This document shows, in pieces, positions 32,879 through 41,132 of a stretch of DNA of 48,286 nucleotides. The notes below the pieces were generated by a model. It did no database searches, had not been told where the DNA came from, and saw only the letters and a program-made list of their open reading frames with translations. The position numbers and the translations under genes are program-made. Within the stretch, counting starts at the first letter, position 1. Every line of letters begins with the position of its first letter. The DNA lies in NCBI GenBank assembly GCA_002427525.1, contig DIRP01000021.1, positions 1 through 48,286 of the forward strand. Reading direction: 5' to 3'. Origin of the DNA: Bacteroidales bacterium UBA5433 (GTDB lineage Bacteria; Bacteroidota; Bacteroidia; Bacteroidales; UBA932).

Positions 32879-34225
32879 ATGAAAACAATTCTAATTTCTA
32901 ACGTATTGTTGCATAAAGAACGGAAAGACGTTCTGATTGAAGGCAACAGGATAAAAGCCGTGGAACCGGCGGGCACTTTTCCGGTTGGCGACCTCGGCAA
33001 GAAGACCGGCGGAGCAGAGAAAGTTGGCGGTGCAGGGAAGGTGGCAGGTGTGGCGGACAAGGTGATTGACGGGGCCAGGAAGGCGGTAATTCCGGGGTTT
33101 GTGAATGCACATGCGCACTCGGCCATGACCCTTTTCAGGGGGGTGGGTGAGGACGTTCCTCTGGACCAGTGGTTGCGGGAGCGCATCTGGCCTTACGAAG
33201 CCAAACTGGACGAAGAAATGGTGTATTGGGGTGCCAAGCTGGCTTGTGTAGAGATGATCCGCACCGGGACTACTACCTTCAATGACATGTACTGGCATTT
33301 GAACGGGTGCAAGCGTGCTGCCGAGGAGATGGGCCTGCGTTCTGTGCAGTCGTTCACGTGGTTGGACCATTTTAACGACGATACCATAAAGGAAAATAAA
33401 AAACTGTTGAAGCAGGCGCATAAGGAAAGTGCCGACTGGAGCCCGCTTACTACGTTTGCTGTAAGCCCGCATGCCATTTATACGGTAGCTAAAAAGTCGT
33501 TCCGTTATATCAACAGTTATGCAAAAGACAACGACCTGCTGGTGCATACGCACCTGGCCGAGACGCGTGCAGAAATGGATCAGGCAGAGCACGAGTACGG
33601 TATGAGTCCTACCGAATATATGAACAAACTGGGATTAATGAGTCCCAACCTGATAGCTGCACACTCGTTGTGGCTGAGCAGCGACGATATTAAGATCCTG
33701 GGAGATAACGGGGTACATACGGTACACAATCCCAATTCCAACCTGAAGCTGGCCTCGGGGTACAAATTCAAGTACAACGAGCTGCGCGACGCCGGGGCTA
33801 ACATATGCCTGGGCACGGACGGTTGTGCCTCTTCCAACAACCTGGACATGATTGACAGCATGAAAACGGCTGCCTTGTTGCAGAAAGTCTGGAGGAACGA
33901 CCCGGGTGCCACTCCGTTGAAAGAACTGATGGATGTGGCTTCTTTGAACGGAGCCAAGGCCCTTCGTTTGAAAGCAGGAAGGATTGAGCCGGGGTACCTG
34001 GCAGATATGGCGTTGGTGGATATGGCCAAGCCCTCTTTTATTCCCAATCATTATTTTCTGGCCAATCTGGTGTATGCTGCCAACGGAGAATGTATAGATA
34101 CCGTCATTTGTGACGGAAACATCATTATGGAAAATCAGTACATTCCCGGCCAGGAAGAAATCTTTGCGAAAGTACAGGAAGTGGCAGACAAAGTAGTAGA
34201 TTATAAAAAAAGAAAAAAGAAATGA
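32879..34225 (+). CDS. Amidohydrolase, MTA/SAH or nucleoside deaminase type
   Basis: 448 residues from the ATG at 32879 (the earlier frame runs antisense-like through pnuT). It belongs to the TrzA/MtaD amidohydrolases: NAHAHSAMTLFRGVGEDVPLDQWL with His78 and His80, HTHLAETRAEMDQ, HSLWLS, and GTDGCASSNNLDM with the metal Asp. It deaminates adenosine-type nucleosides such as S-adenosylhomocysteine or methylthioadenosine; the purine nucleoside phosphorylase coupled to it (ATGA overlap) supports a nucleoside salvage role. Residues ~32-60 hold an extra Gly/Lys/Ala block (KKTGGAEKVGGAGKVAGVAD) between two strands where the family normally has only a few residues. Confidence 0.88.
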   Translation: MKTILISNVLLHKERKDVLIEGNRIKAVEPAGTFPVGDLGKKTGGAEKVGGAGKVAGVADKVIDGARKAVIPGFVNAHAHSAMTLFRGVGEDVPLDQWLRERIWPYEAKLDEEMVYWGAKLACVEMIRTGTTTFNDMYWHLNGCKRAAEEMGLRSVQSFTWLDHFNDDTIKENKKLLKQAHKESADWSPLTTFAVSPHAIYTVAKKSFRYINSYAKDNDLLVHTHLAETRAEMDQAEHEYGMSPTEYMNKLGLMSPNLIAAHSLWLSSDDIKILGDNGVHTVHNPNSNLKLASGYKFKYNELRDAGANICLGTDGCASSNNLDMIDSMKTAALLQKVWRNDPGATPLKELMDVASLNGAKALRLKAGRIEPGYLADMALVDMAKPSFIPNHYFLANLVYAANGECIDTVICDGNIIMENQYIPGQEEIFAKVQEVADKVVDYKKRKKK

Positions 34226-35040
34226 AAACAGCTCTTTATCAAGAATCAGCAGATTACATACTAAAAAAAATTCCCAAACGTCCGCAGGTAGCCATTATTT
34301 TGGGCAGCGGTCTGGGAAAACTGGCAGACAGCATTCAAAACAAAGTAGTTATCCCGTATGCAGAAATTCCTAATTTCCTGCTTTCCACCGCTCCCGGACA
34401 CGCCGGGAACCTGATTGGCGGTACGTTGGGAGGAAAGGAAGTCATTTGCATGCAGGGTCGCTTTCATTATTACGAAGGATACGGTATGGAGCAGGTAACT
34501 TTTCCCATACGTGTGTTTAAGTTGCTGGGAGCAGAAGCCCTGTTTGTATCGAATGCAGCCGGCGGAATCAACCCCAAATTCAAAGTCGGTGACCTGATGG
34601 TTATCACAGACCATATCAACTTGTTACCCAATCCGTTGTTGGGCAAGAACAACCCCGACTTTGGGGTGCGTTTTACCGACATGACACGCACCTACGACCG
34701 GGAATTGCGTAACATATGCAGGGATATGGCAGAGATTCATGGTATTCCCTTACAATACGGGGTTTATCTGGGGAATCCCGGTCCTACGTACGAAACTCCG
34801 GCCGAGTACAATTACTTTAAAACCATTGGTGCCGATGCCACCGGCATGTCAACGGTTCCGGAAGTGATTGTTGCCCGCCATTGCGGTCTGCGCGTATTTG
34901 GTATGTCTGTTATTACCAATGAAGCGTACGATTTTGCAGACGATTTTGAAAACGATGGTATGGATGTCATTGTCGCAGCAGATGCTGCTGCCGATAAAAT
35001 GACACTTCTTTTTACGGAAATCATAGCCAATCTGCAATAA
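34222..35040 (+). CDS. Purine nucleoside phosphorylase
   Basis: 272 residues of the trimeric (PNP/MtaP) class: ILGSGLGKLAD (phosphate loop), TAPGHAGNLIGG, GRFHYYEGYGMEQVTFPIRV, SNAAGGINPKFKVGDLMVI, and GPTYETPAEYNYFKTIGADATGMSTVPEVI with the Asn/Glu purine contacts (ITNEAYDF). It splits purine nucleosides with phosphate. The start overlaps the deaminase stop by four bases, so the two enzymes act in sequence in purine salvage. Confidence 0.96.
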   Translation: MKTALYQESADYILKKIPKRPQVAIILGSGLGKLADSIQNKVVIPYAEIPNFLLSTAPGHAGNLIGGTLGGKEVICMQGRFHYYEGYGMEQVTFPIRVFKLLGAEALFVSNAAGGINPKFKVGDLMVITDHINLLPNPLLGKNNPDFGVRFTDMTRTYDRELRNICRDMAEIHGIPLQYGVYLGNPGPTYETPAEYNYFKTIGADATGMSTVPEVIVARHCGLRVFGMSVITNEAYDFADDFENDGMDVIVAADAAADKMTLLFTEIIANLQ

Positions 35041-35091
35041 ATACCTTAAATTCGCAATTTTAAATCAAATCAAATCAATAAAGGTATAAAT

Positions 35092-36876
35092 ATGTCAAAG
35101 AAAGAAATCAAGTTTTGTCTCCTGTACAGAGATATGTGGCAATCGTCGGGGAAATACGTCCCTATGGTCCACCAGCTGAAGCAGTTTGCTCCGTTGGTTA
35201 TTGAGATGGGATGTTTTGACCGGGTTGAAACTAACGGTGGTGCATTTGAACAAGTGAACCTGCTTTTTGGTGAGAACCCCAATACGGCTGTCCGTGAATG
35301 GACCAAGCCGTTGCGAGCCGCCGGGATCCAGACACAAATGCTGGAAAGGGGATTGAACGGGATCAGGATGTTTCCCGTGCCTGCCGACGTACGGCAGCTT
35401 ATGTTCAAAGTCAAGAAAGCGCAGGGCGTTGATATAGCCCGGTCTTTCTGTGGGTTGAACGACCCCCGCAACTTGGAACTTTCTGTGAAATATGCAAAAG
35501 AAGCCGGGATGATTTCGCAGGCTTCGCTCAGCATTACCCACTCTCCGGTACATACTGTAGGGTATTACCTTTCTGTAGTGGACGAGCTGGTAAAATTTGG
35601 TACAGACGAAATCGCTCTTAAAGATATGGCCGGAGTAGGCCGTCCCACCATGCTGGGAAAACTTACGTACGAAATAAAGAAAAAATACCCCCACATCCTG
35701 GTACAGTACCACGGACACTCGGGACCGGGCTTTTCCATGGCCTCTATGCTGGAAGTTGCCAAGGCCGGTGTGGATGTGGTGGACGTAGCCATGGAACCTT
35801 TGAGCTGGGGTATGGTTCACCCCGACGTAATTACTGTACAGGCCATGTTTAAAGATGCCGGCTTTACCGTAAAAGACATCAACATGAAGGCCTATATGGA
35901 AGCCCGTTCCATGACGCAGTCTTTCATGGACGAATTCCTGGGTTATTTTATTGATCCAAATAACAAAGTCATGACCTCGTTGCTGGTAGGCAGCGGACTG
36001 CCCGGTGGTATGATGGGGTCTATGATGGCCGACCTGAAAGGATTTCACAATGCCATCAATATGAACATGAGGGCTGCCGGTAAAAAAGAACTGACATTGG
36101 ACGATTTGGTGACCCAATTGTTCCAGGAAGTAGCCTACGTATGGCCTAAACTGGGGTATCCGCCGTTGGTAACGCCCTTTAGCCAGTACGTGAAAAATAT
36201 TGCTCTCATGAACCTCATGCATATGCTTAAGGGAGAAGAGCGCTGGAAAACCATAGACAAGAATGCCTGGGATATGATTCTGGGTTATACCGGAAAGTTG
36301 CCGGGAGAACTGGCACCGGAAATTCTGGCTTTGGCCAAAGAACAAGACAGGGAGTTTTTCACAGGCAACCCGCAAAGTCAATTCCCCAATGCATTGGACG
36401 AGTTCCGTAAGGAAATGAAGGAAAACAAATGGGACTTTGGCAAAGACGATGAGGAATTGTTTGAATTGGCCATGCACGACCGCCAGTACCGAGATTACAA
36501 GAGCGGCATAGCCAAGGAACGTTTCCAGAAAGAATTGGAAGCAGCCCGCGAAAAGGCAAAAGCTCCCATTGTAGTTGAACGTCCCGTAGTTGAAATGCCA
36601 AAGATTAACGTAGAAAAAGTTATGGAAAAATACCCCAAAGCCCAGCCCGTTCAGGCAGTTGCCAAAGGTCAGGTTATTTGGGAAATGGCTGCTGCAGGCG
36701 ATTCCAAAGAGCCGGCAGTAGGTGTGGGGGTAAAAGAAGGAGAAATCCTTTGTTACGTACAGACATATTACGGAATGGAGCCTGTAGTTGCACTTGCCGG
36801 TGGTAAACTGGTAGTAGTTGCTGCAAAACAAGGCGCAATGGTAGAAAAAAATGAAATTCTTGGCTTCATTGCGTAA
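35092..36876 (+). CDS. Carboxyltransferase-type protein with non-biotinyl lipoyl-like tail
   Basis: 594 residues. The first ~300 form the TIM-barrel carboxyltransferase domain of OadA / pyruvate carboxylase subunit B: LLYRDMWQSSGKYVP, ETNGGAFEQVNLLFGENPN, SFCGLNDPRNL, EIALKDMAGVGRPTMLGKL (the carbamylated-Lys region), QYHGHSGPGFSMA. The middle has YGYPPLV-type VWPKLGYPPLVTPFSQYV. Compared with the classical motifs, the DTTLRDAHQS start is FCLLYRDMWQS (Cys9 where the metal Asp sits). The last ~75 residues look like a biotinyl/lipoyl barrel, but the A-M-K-M site is replaced by YYGMEP, so no biotin attachment site is seen. Similar variants occur in Bacteroides. The start of the symporter gene overlaps the end. 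Confidence 0.82.
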   Translation: MSKKEIKFCLLYRDMWQSSGKYVPMVHQLKQFAPLVIEMGCFDRVETNGGAFEQVNLLFGENPNTAVREWTKPLRAAGIQTQMLERGLNGIRMFPVPADVRQLMFKVKKAQGVDIARSFCGLNDPRNLELSVKYAKEAGMISQASLSITHSPVHTVGYYLSVVDELVKFGTDEIALKDMAGVGRPTMLGKLTYEIKKKYPHILVQYHGHSGPGFSMASMLEVAKAGVDVVDVAMEPLSWGMVHPDVITVQAMFKDAGFTVKDINMKAYMEARSMTQSFMDEFLGYFIDPNNKVMTSLLVGSGLPGGMMGSMMADLKGFHNAINMNMRAAGKKELTLDDLVTQLFQEVAYVWPKLGYPPLVTPFSQYVKNIALMNLMHMLKGEERWKTIDKNAWDMILGYTGKLPGELAPEILALAKEQDREFFTGNPQSQFPNALDEFRKEMKENKWDFGKDDEELFELAMHDRQYRDYKSGIAKERFQKELEAAREKAKAPIVVERPVVEMPKINVEKVMEKYPKAQPVQAVAKGQVIWEMAAAGDSKEPAVGVGVKEGEILCYVQTYYGMEPVVALAGGKLVVVAAKQGAMVEKNEILGFIA

Positions 36877-38095
36877 GTTCAAACTGGCGCTTCACTGGCA
36901 GATCCTGATTGGCGTTCTGCTCGGTATTTTATTTGGAATTTTAGCCCCTGGCTACATTGGTTATACCAAGTGGGCAGGGGATTTGTTTCTAAGGGGGCTG
37001 AAAATGGTGGTTATTCCACTGGTCTTCAGTGCCTTGGTTATGGGAGTGAGCAGCGTGGGCGAAGCGGCCGATTTGGGGCGCATAGCCGGGAAAACGTTTG
37101 CCTGGTATCTGGTAACCACCCTGTTAGCATGTGTTTTGGGTCTGCTGCTTGTTAATTTCTTTAAACCGGGAATGAATGTTTCTCTTCCGCTGCACGAAAC
37201 GGTTACAGAAATTGCAGGAGCCGAGGTTTCCTTTATTGACCAGATTATAGCCATTGTACCGGATAACGTATTTCAGGCCATGGCAGAAGGAAACATGCTG
37301 CCGGTCATTTTCTTTGCCATCCTGTTTGGGTTTTTCATAAACTCGGCCCCTCCTAAAACGCACCAACTGTTGGGAGATATTTTCAACGGCATCTACGAAG
37401 TGATGATTGCTATGACGTTCCTGGTTATACGGTTTGCTCCCATTGGTTTGTTTGGGGTAGTATCCAACATGGTGGGAGAGCAGGCCGGCACAGGAGGTCT
37501 GGGCACGTTGTTTGGCAGCCTGGGCATCTATGCCGCCATCATTGCCGGTGGGTGTATTATACACGGATTGGTTACCATTCCCGGATTGTTCAAAATCCTT
37601 ACCCGCAAAAATCCGTTCACGTTCATGAAGATGATGGGGACGGCTTTGCTTACGGCATTTACCACAGCTTCTTCGGCAGCCTCGTTACCCATTGCTTTGC
37701 AGGATATTCAGGAAAAAGCAGGTGTATCGCGTAAGATTGCCGGGTTCTCGTTGCCGTTGGGCAATACGGTGAATATGAACGGAACCGCCTTGTTTGAATG
37801 CATAACGGCTATTTTTATAGCCCAGGTCTATGGCATTGACCTGAGCCTGGGGCAACAAATGATTGTGATCTTAACCAGTTTGTTGGCTGCTGTAGGTTCT
37901 GCCGGAATTCCTCTGGCCGGATTGGTGATGCTGGCCGTAGTACTGCGTGCCGTGGGCCTGCCTTTGGAAGGTATCGGACTGGTATTGGTAGTACAACAAC
38001 CGCTGGATATGATCCGTACTTCCGTAAACGTGTGGGGCGATATGACGGGAGCCGCCATTGTGGCCCACAGCGAAGGAGAGAAACTGAATTTTTAA
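36851..38095 (+). CDS. Dicarboxylate/amino acid:cation symporter
   Basis: 414 residues of the DAACS (GltP/DctA) family, an inner-membrane Na+ or H+ coupled importer of glutamate, aspartate or C4-dicarboxylates. Seen: KMVVIPLVFSALVMGVSS early, the serine-rich loop TAFTTASSAASLPIALQ (hairpin HP1), GNTVNMNGTALFECITAIFIAQ (TM7, NMNGT in place of NMDGT), GSAGIPLAGLVML (HP2) and DMIRTSVNVWGDMTGAAIVA (TM8, substrate Asp/Arg). The start overlaps the carboxyltransferase gene by 26 bp, so supply of C4-acids to that protein is a plausible link. Confidence 0.94.
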   Translation: MKFLASLRKFKLALHWQILIGVLLGILFGILAPGYIGYTKWAGDLFLRGLKMVVIPLVFSALVMGVSSVGEAADLGRIAGKTFAWYLVTTLLACVLGLLLVNFFKPGMNVSLPLHETVTEIAGAEVSFIDQIIAIVPDNVFQAMAEGNMLPVIFFAILFGFFINSAPPKTHQLLGDIFNGIYEVMIAMTFLVIRFAPIGLFGVVSNMVGEQAGTGGLGTLFGSLGIYAAIIAGGCIIHGLVTIPGLFKILTRKNPFTFMKMMGTALLTAFTTASSAASLPIALQDIQEKAGVSRKIAGFSLPLGNTVNMNGTALFECITAIFIAQVYGIDLSLGQQMIVILTSLLAAVGSAGIPLAGLVMLAVVLRAVGLPLEGIGLVLVVQQPLDMIRTSVNVWGDMTGAAIVAHSEGEKLNF

Positions 38096-38108
38096 GCACT
38101 GTTCAATT

Positions 38109-39302
38109 GTGAATACACATACGAAAGGTTATTTAATCTGTCCGGCTTGCGGTGCGTTGTACCCGGAGAAGGATGCCGTATGGCAATGTACGTGCGGCAG
38201 TTACCTGGACCTGGCTTACACATTCACCCCGCGCCGGGAAGATTTTACAGGACCTCAAGGGTTTCTGCGTTACCGCAGCGTGTTGCCGCTGGAGTATCCG
38301 GAGCAAGCCCTTACGTTTAACGAAGGCTTTACCCCCTTGCACCAAACAGAATTGCTGGGTCACAAGGTGCTGGTAAAGATGGATTTTTTGCTTACGAGCG
38401 GCTCGTTCAAAGACCGGGGTGCTTTTGCACTCATCAACAAATGCAGGGAACTGGGCATCCGCCACCTGGTGGAAGACTCGTCCGGAAACTCGGCTTGTTC
38501 CATGGCAGCCTATAGCGCACTGGCCGGAATCGAAGCACATATTTACATGCCGGCCGGAAATTCTTCGGGTAAGACCATGCAGGTCAGCACGTACGGAGCA
38601 CATCTGTACAAAGTGCCGGGGAACCGGGCCGATTGCGCCCGGGCGGCCGAAGAAGCGGCCAAGAGCAGTTATTACGCGGCCCATACGCGCAACCCGTACT
38701 TCCTGCACGGAACAAAGACGGTGATTTACGAGATGATGGAGCAGCTGGGCTGGGAGGTCCCCGCAGCTATTTTTGTGCCGGTGGGAAGCGGTTCCCAGAT
38801 TCTGGGCATCTGGCTGGGGTTGCAGGAAATGAAGCAAGCCGGGCTGATTGACCGGTACCCGCGCCTGATGGCCGTCCAGAGCGAGCATTGCAGCCCGTTG
38901 AAAAACCATTTGGAAGGCCGGAACACCCCCAACCTGCCCAAAAATCCCATTATTGCCGAGGGGATTGCCATTTCCCGGCCTCCGCGCCTGAAACAAATCC
39001 TGCAGGCCGTGCAGGAAACGGGCGGCCGCGCCGTCGTAGTGCCGGACCGCGATATAGTGGAAGCGCTGAAAGACGCCGCCGCCAAAGGGCTGTACATAGA
39101 GCCCACCTCGGCCGCCGCCGTCGCTGCGCTCAAGCAGTGGGAGGAGTTGGATGGCAACGGAAACGGCAGCGGAGTGAGGGAAGTGAGTGGAGTGAGTGAA
39201 GTGAGTGAAGTGAGCGGTGGTGTGGGGCGGTTGGTGGTGTCGCTCACGGGGCACGGGCTGAAGGCGGGTGTGCGCATACACGAATTGTTTGAAAAAGCCT
39301 GA
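38109..39302 (+). CDS. Threonine synthase (PLP), with Val-Ser-rich insert
   Basis: 397 residues from a GTG at 38109. An N-terminal zinc-ribbon-like segment (CPACGALY...CTCG, Cys11/14/27/29) precedes the fold-type II PLP core: GFTPLHQTELLG, TSGSFKDRGAFALI (Lys101 binds PLP), EDSSGNSACSMAAYSAL, GSGSQILGIWLG, EPTSAAAVAAL. It converts O-phosphohomoserine to threonine; a threonine synthase-like or cystathionine-type role cannot be excluded. Near the end (~350-374) a Gly-Asn-Gly-Ser then VSEVSEVSGGVG block interrupts the strand before LVVSLTGHG; it is encoded by GTGAGTGAA-type repeats like those between genes. The stop overlaps the DedA start. Confidence 0.88.
   Translation: MNTHTKGYLICPACGALYPEKDAVWQCTCGSYLDLAYTFTPRREDFTGPQGFLRYRSVLPLEYPEQALTFNEGFTPLHQTELLGHKVLVKMDFLLTSGSFKDRGAFALINKCRELGIRHLVEDSSGNSACSMAAYSALAGIEAHIYMPAGNSSGKTMQVSTYGAHLYKVPGNRADCARAAEEAAKSSYYAAHTRNPYFLHGTKTVIYEMMEQLGWEVPAAIFVPVGSGSQILGIWLGLQEMKQAGLIDRYPRLMAVQSEHCSPLKNHLEGRNTPNLPKNPIIAEGIAISRPPRLKQILQAVQETGGRAVVVPDRDIVEALKDAAAKGLYIEPTSAAAVAALKQWEELDGNGNGSGVREVSGVSEVSEVSGGVGRLVVSLTGHGLKAGVRIHELFEKA
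39157..39230 (+). repeat. GTGAGTGAA-type repeat inside the threonine synthase gene
   Basis: GGCAACGGAAACGGCAGCGG is followed by GTGAG(T/G)G(A/G)A units. The unit resembles the intergenic microsatellites at 14918-15000 and 32252-32297, so the same kind of repeat is found both between and within genes. Confidence 0.8.
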
Positions 39303-39928
39303 TGGAATCTTTCTCGTTCATCCAGTGGGCACTGGAACATCTGAATTACGGTACGGTGGCACTGCTGATGACCATTGAAAGTTCCTTTATTCCTTTTCCT
39401 TCCGAGATTGTGGTGCCTCCGGCAGCGTATATGGCCGCGGCCGGAGAAATGAATGTATTTTTGGTAGTGTTGGCGGCTACGGTGGGGGCGTTGGCCGGGG
39501 CGTTGATCAATTACGGGCTGACGGTGTGGATAGGGCGTCCCATTGTGTATAAATTTGTAAATTCGCGGGTGGGGCATGCCTGCCTGCTGAATGAACAAAA
39601 AATGATCAAAGCAGAAGATTATTTTGTACGTTATGGAAACCTGTCCACGCTGGTTGGCCGGCTTGTTCCCGGCGTGCGTCAATTGATTTCCATTCCTGCC
39701 GGACTGGCCAAAATGCCTATGGGGCGTTTTCTGCTGTACACCAGCCTGGGTGCGGGGGCATGGAACATTATTCTGGCTATAATAGGCTACTCGTTACACA
39801 GCGTGGTGCCAAAAGACCTTCTTATGGAAACGGTACACAGGTACACTACACAGATATCGTGGGTCATGGTAGGTTTGGGCGTGTTGGTGCTGGGTTACAT
39901 TGTTGGGAGGATTGTATGGAAACGCTGA
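39302..39928 (+). CDS. DedA family membrane protein
   Basis: 208 residues, SNARE-associated/VTT fold. Marks: the N-terminal ESSFIPFPSEIVVPPAAYMAA (conserved E-x-x-x-P-x-P-x-E), the Gly-rich AATVGALAGALINYGLTVWIGRP, FVRYGNLSTLVGRLVPGVRQLISIPAGLAKMP (the R-x-x-P-x-x-R region) and a C-terminal amphipathic helix. DedA proteins affect membrane lipid and proton homeostasis; the family includes undecaprenyl-phosphate translocases. The start overlaps the threonine synthase stop and the end overlaps the next gene. Confidence 0.94.
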   Translation: MESFSFIQWALEHLNYGTVALLMTIESSFIPFPSEIVVPPAAYMAAAGEMNVFLVVLAATVGALAGALINYGLTVWIGRPIVYKFVNSRVGHACLLNEQKMIKAEDYFVRYGNLSTLVGRLVPGVRQLISIPAGLAKMPMGRFLLYTSLGAGAWNIILAIIGYSLHSVVPKDLLMETVHRYTTQISWVMVGLGVLVLGYIVGRIVWKR

Positions 39929-41127
39929 TTATTCTCCTGCTCATCCTGCTGAACGGACTTTTGTCCATGACAGAGATGGCTTTTGTAAGCTCCCGCAAAT
40001 ACCGGCAGGAAGCCGACGATAATTTTCTCTCCACCATACAAATTGGGATAACGCTCATAGCCATCCTGGTAGGGATGCTTTCTGCCAATGCCTATTCTGC
40101 GAACCTGGCGGCGTTTCTGGCCCGCTGGAAACCTTTGCAAAACCATTCCGGCTGGATAGCCAATGTAGTGGTTGTAACGGTGGTTACGTACCTGACTTTG
40201 GTGCTGGGCGAGTTGGTTCCCAAGCGGTTGGGTATGATTGCCGCCGATAAAGTGGCCAAAAACATGTGGAGTTTTATGCGGCTGTTGCGCAAAATTACGT
40301 ATCCGCTTGTCTGGCTGCTTACCAAAAGCACCCATGGCATCATGGTACTTTTTGGCCTGTCCCATGTGAAAGAAGCCCGCGTTACGGAAGACGAGATCAA
40401 GGCGTTGATTGAAGAAGGCAGGGAAGGAGGCGAGATACGGGAAGTGGAGCAGGAACTGGTAGAACGGGTGTTCAACCTGGGTGACCGGACCGTTGAATCG
40501 GTCATGACACACCGCAGCGACCTGGTATGGCTGGATATCAACGATCCTATAGAAAAAAATATTGCTATCGTGCAGGAAAACCTGCACGGTATATATCCGG
40601 TAGCGGACGAAGACCTGGACGAATTGTTGGGTGTGGTATACCTGAAAGATTTATTTGGCAATATTGATAAGAAGGGATTTGATTTAAAATCCGTCATCCA
40701 GCAACCCCTGTTTTTACCGGAAAATCTGAGTGTGTATGCTGCCGTGGAGCAGATAAAGCACCGCTACAGCAAGTACGCCCTGGTAACGGACGAATTTGGC
40801 GGAATTCAGGGTATGGTAACCCACTCGGATATTATGGAGGCTCTTATTGGCGAGTTGCCCGAGAATCAGGAAGACCACGATATTGTAGCCCGCCCGGACG
40901 GATCGTTTTTGGTGGATGGCCAGTGCGATTTTTATGCTTTTCTGGAGCATTTTGATATGGAAGACCTGGCAACAAAATACGATTACAACACGCTCAGCGG
41001 CCTGATACTGGATAAACTGGAACATGTGCCGGTTACAGGCGAAACGTTGGAATGGGAAGGGTTATCACTGGAAGTGGTAGATATGGATATTGCCCGTATT
41101 GACAAGGTGTTGGTATGCCGGCTGTAA
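39916..41127 (+). CDS. CNNM/HlyC-type transporter with CBS pair
   Basis: 403 residues from the ATG at 39916, which overlaps the DedA gene by 13 bp; the longer upstream frame is an antisense-of-frame extension. A DUF21 membrane domain (METLIILLLILLNGLLSMTEMAFVSSRK, then TIQIGITLIAILVGML, then LTLVLGELVPKRLGM) is followed by two CBS units (VFNLGDRTVESVMTHRSDLVWLD; LGVVYLKDLFG; YALVTDEFGGIQGMVTHSDIMEALIGE) and a CorC_HlyC domain. Members are linked to Mg2+/Co2+ export. Relative to usual members, the segment after SSRKYRQEA is short by about 20 residues. Confidence 0.92.
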   Translation: METLIILLLILLNGLLSMTEMAFVSSRKYRQEADDNFLSTIQIGITLIAILVGMLSANAYSANLAAFLARWKPLQNHSGWIANVVVVTVVTYLTLVLGELVPKRLGMIAADKVAKNMWSFMRLLRKITYPLVWLLTKSTHGIMVLFGLSHVKEARVTEDEIKALIEEGREGGEIREVEQELVERVFNLGDRTVESVMTHRSDLVWLDINDPIEKNIAIVQENLHGIYPVADEDLDELLGVVYLKDLFGNIDKKGFDLKSVIQQPLFLPENLSVYAAVEQIKHRYSKYALVTDEFGGIQGMVTHSDIMEALIGELPENQEDHDIVARPDGSFLVDGQCDFYAFLEHFDMEDLATKYDYNTLSGLILDKLEHVPVTGETLEWEGLSLEVVDMDIARIDKVLVCRL

Positions 41128-41132
41128 AGTTT

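Noticed and set aside
35095..36882. 595-codon reverse ORF opposite the carboxyltransferase gene
   Set aside because: It mirrors a well-recognised gene; the translation is rich in His, Phe and Tyr and matches no family. It is a shadow caused by codon bias.
38133..39281. 382-codon reverse ORF opposite threonine synthase
   Set aside because: It is antisense to a gene with all expected motifs; the composition (Arg, His, Gln-rich) is typical of a shadow frame.
39760..39915. 52-codon N-terminal extension of the CNNM-type gene
   Set aside because: It overlaps the DedA gene in another frame; the ATG at 39916 starts directly with the first membrane helix of the family.
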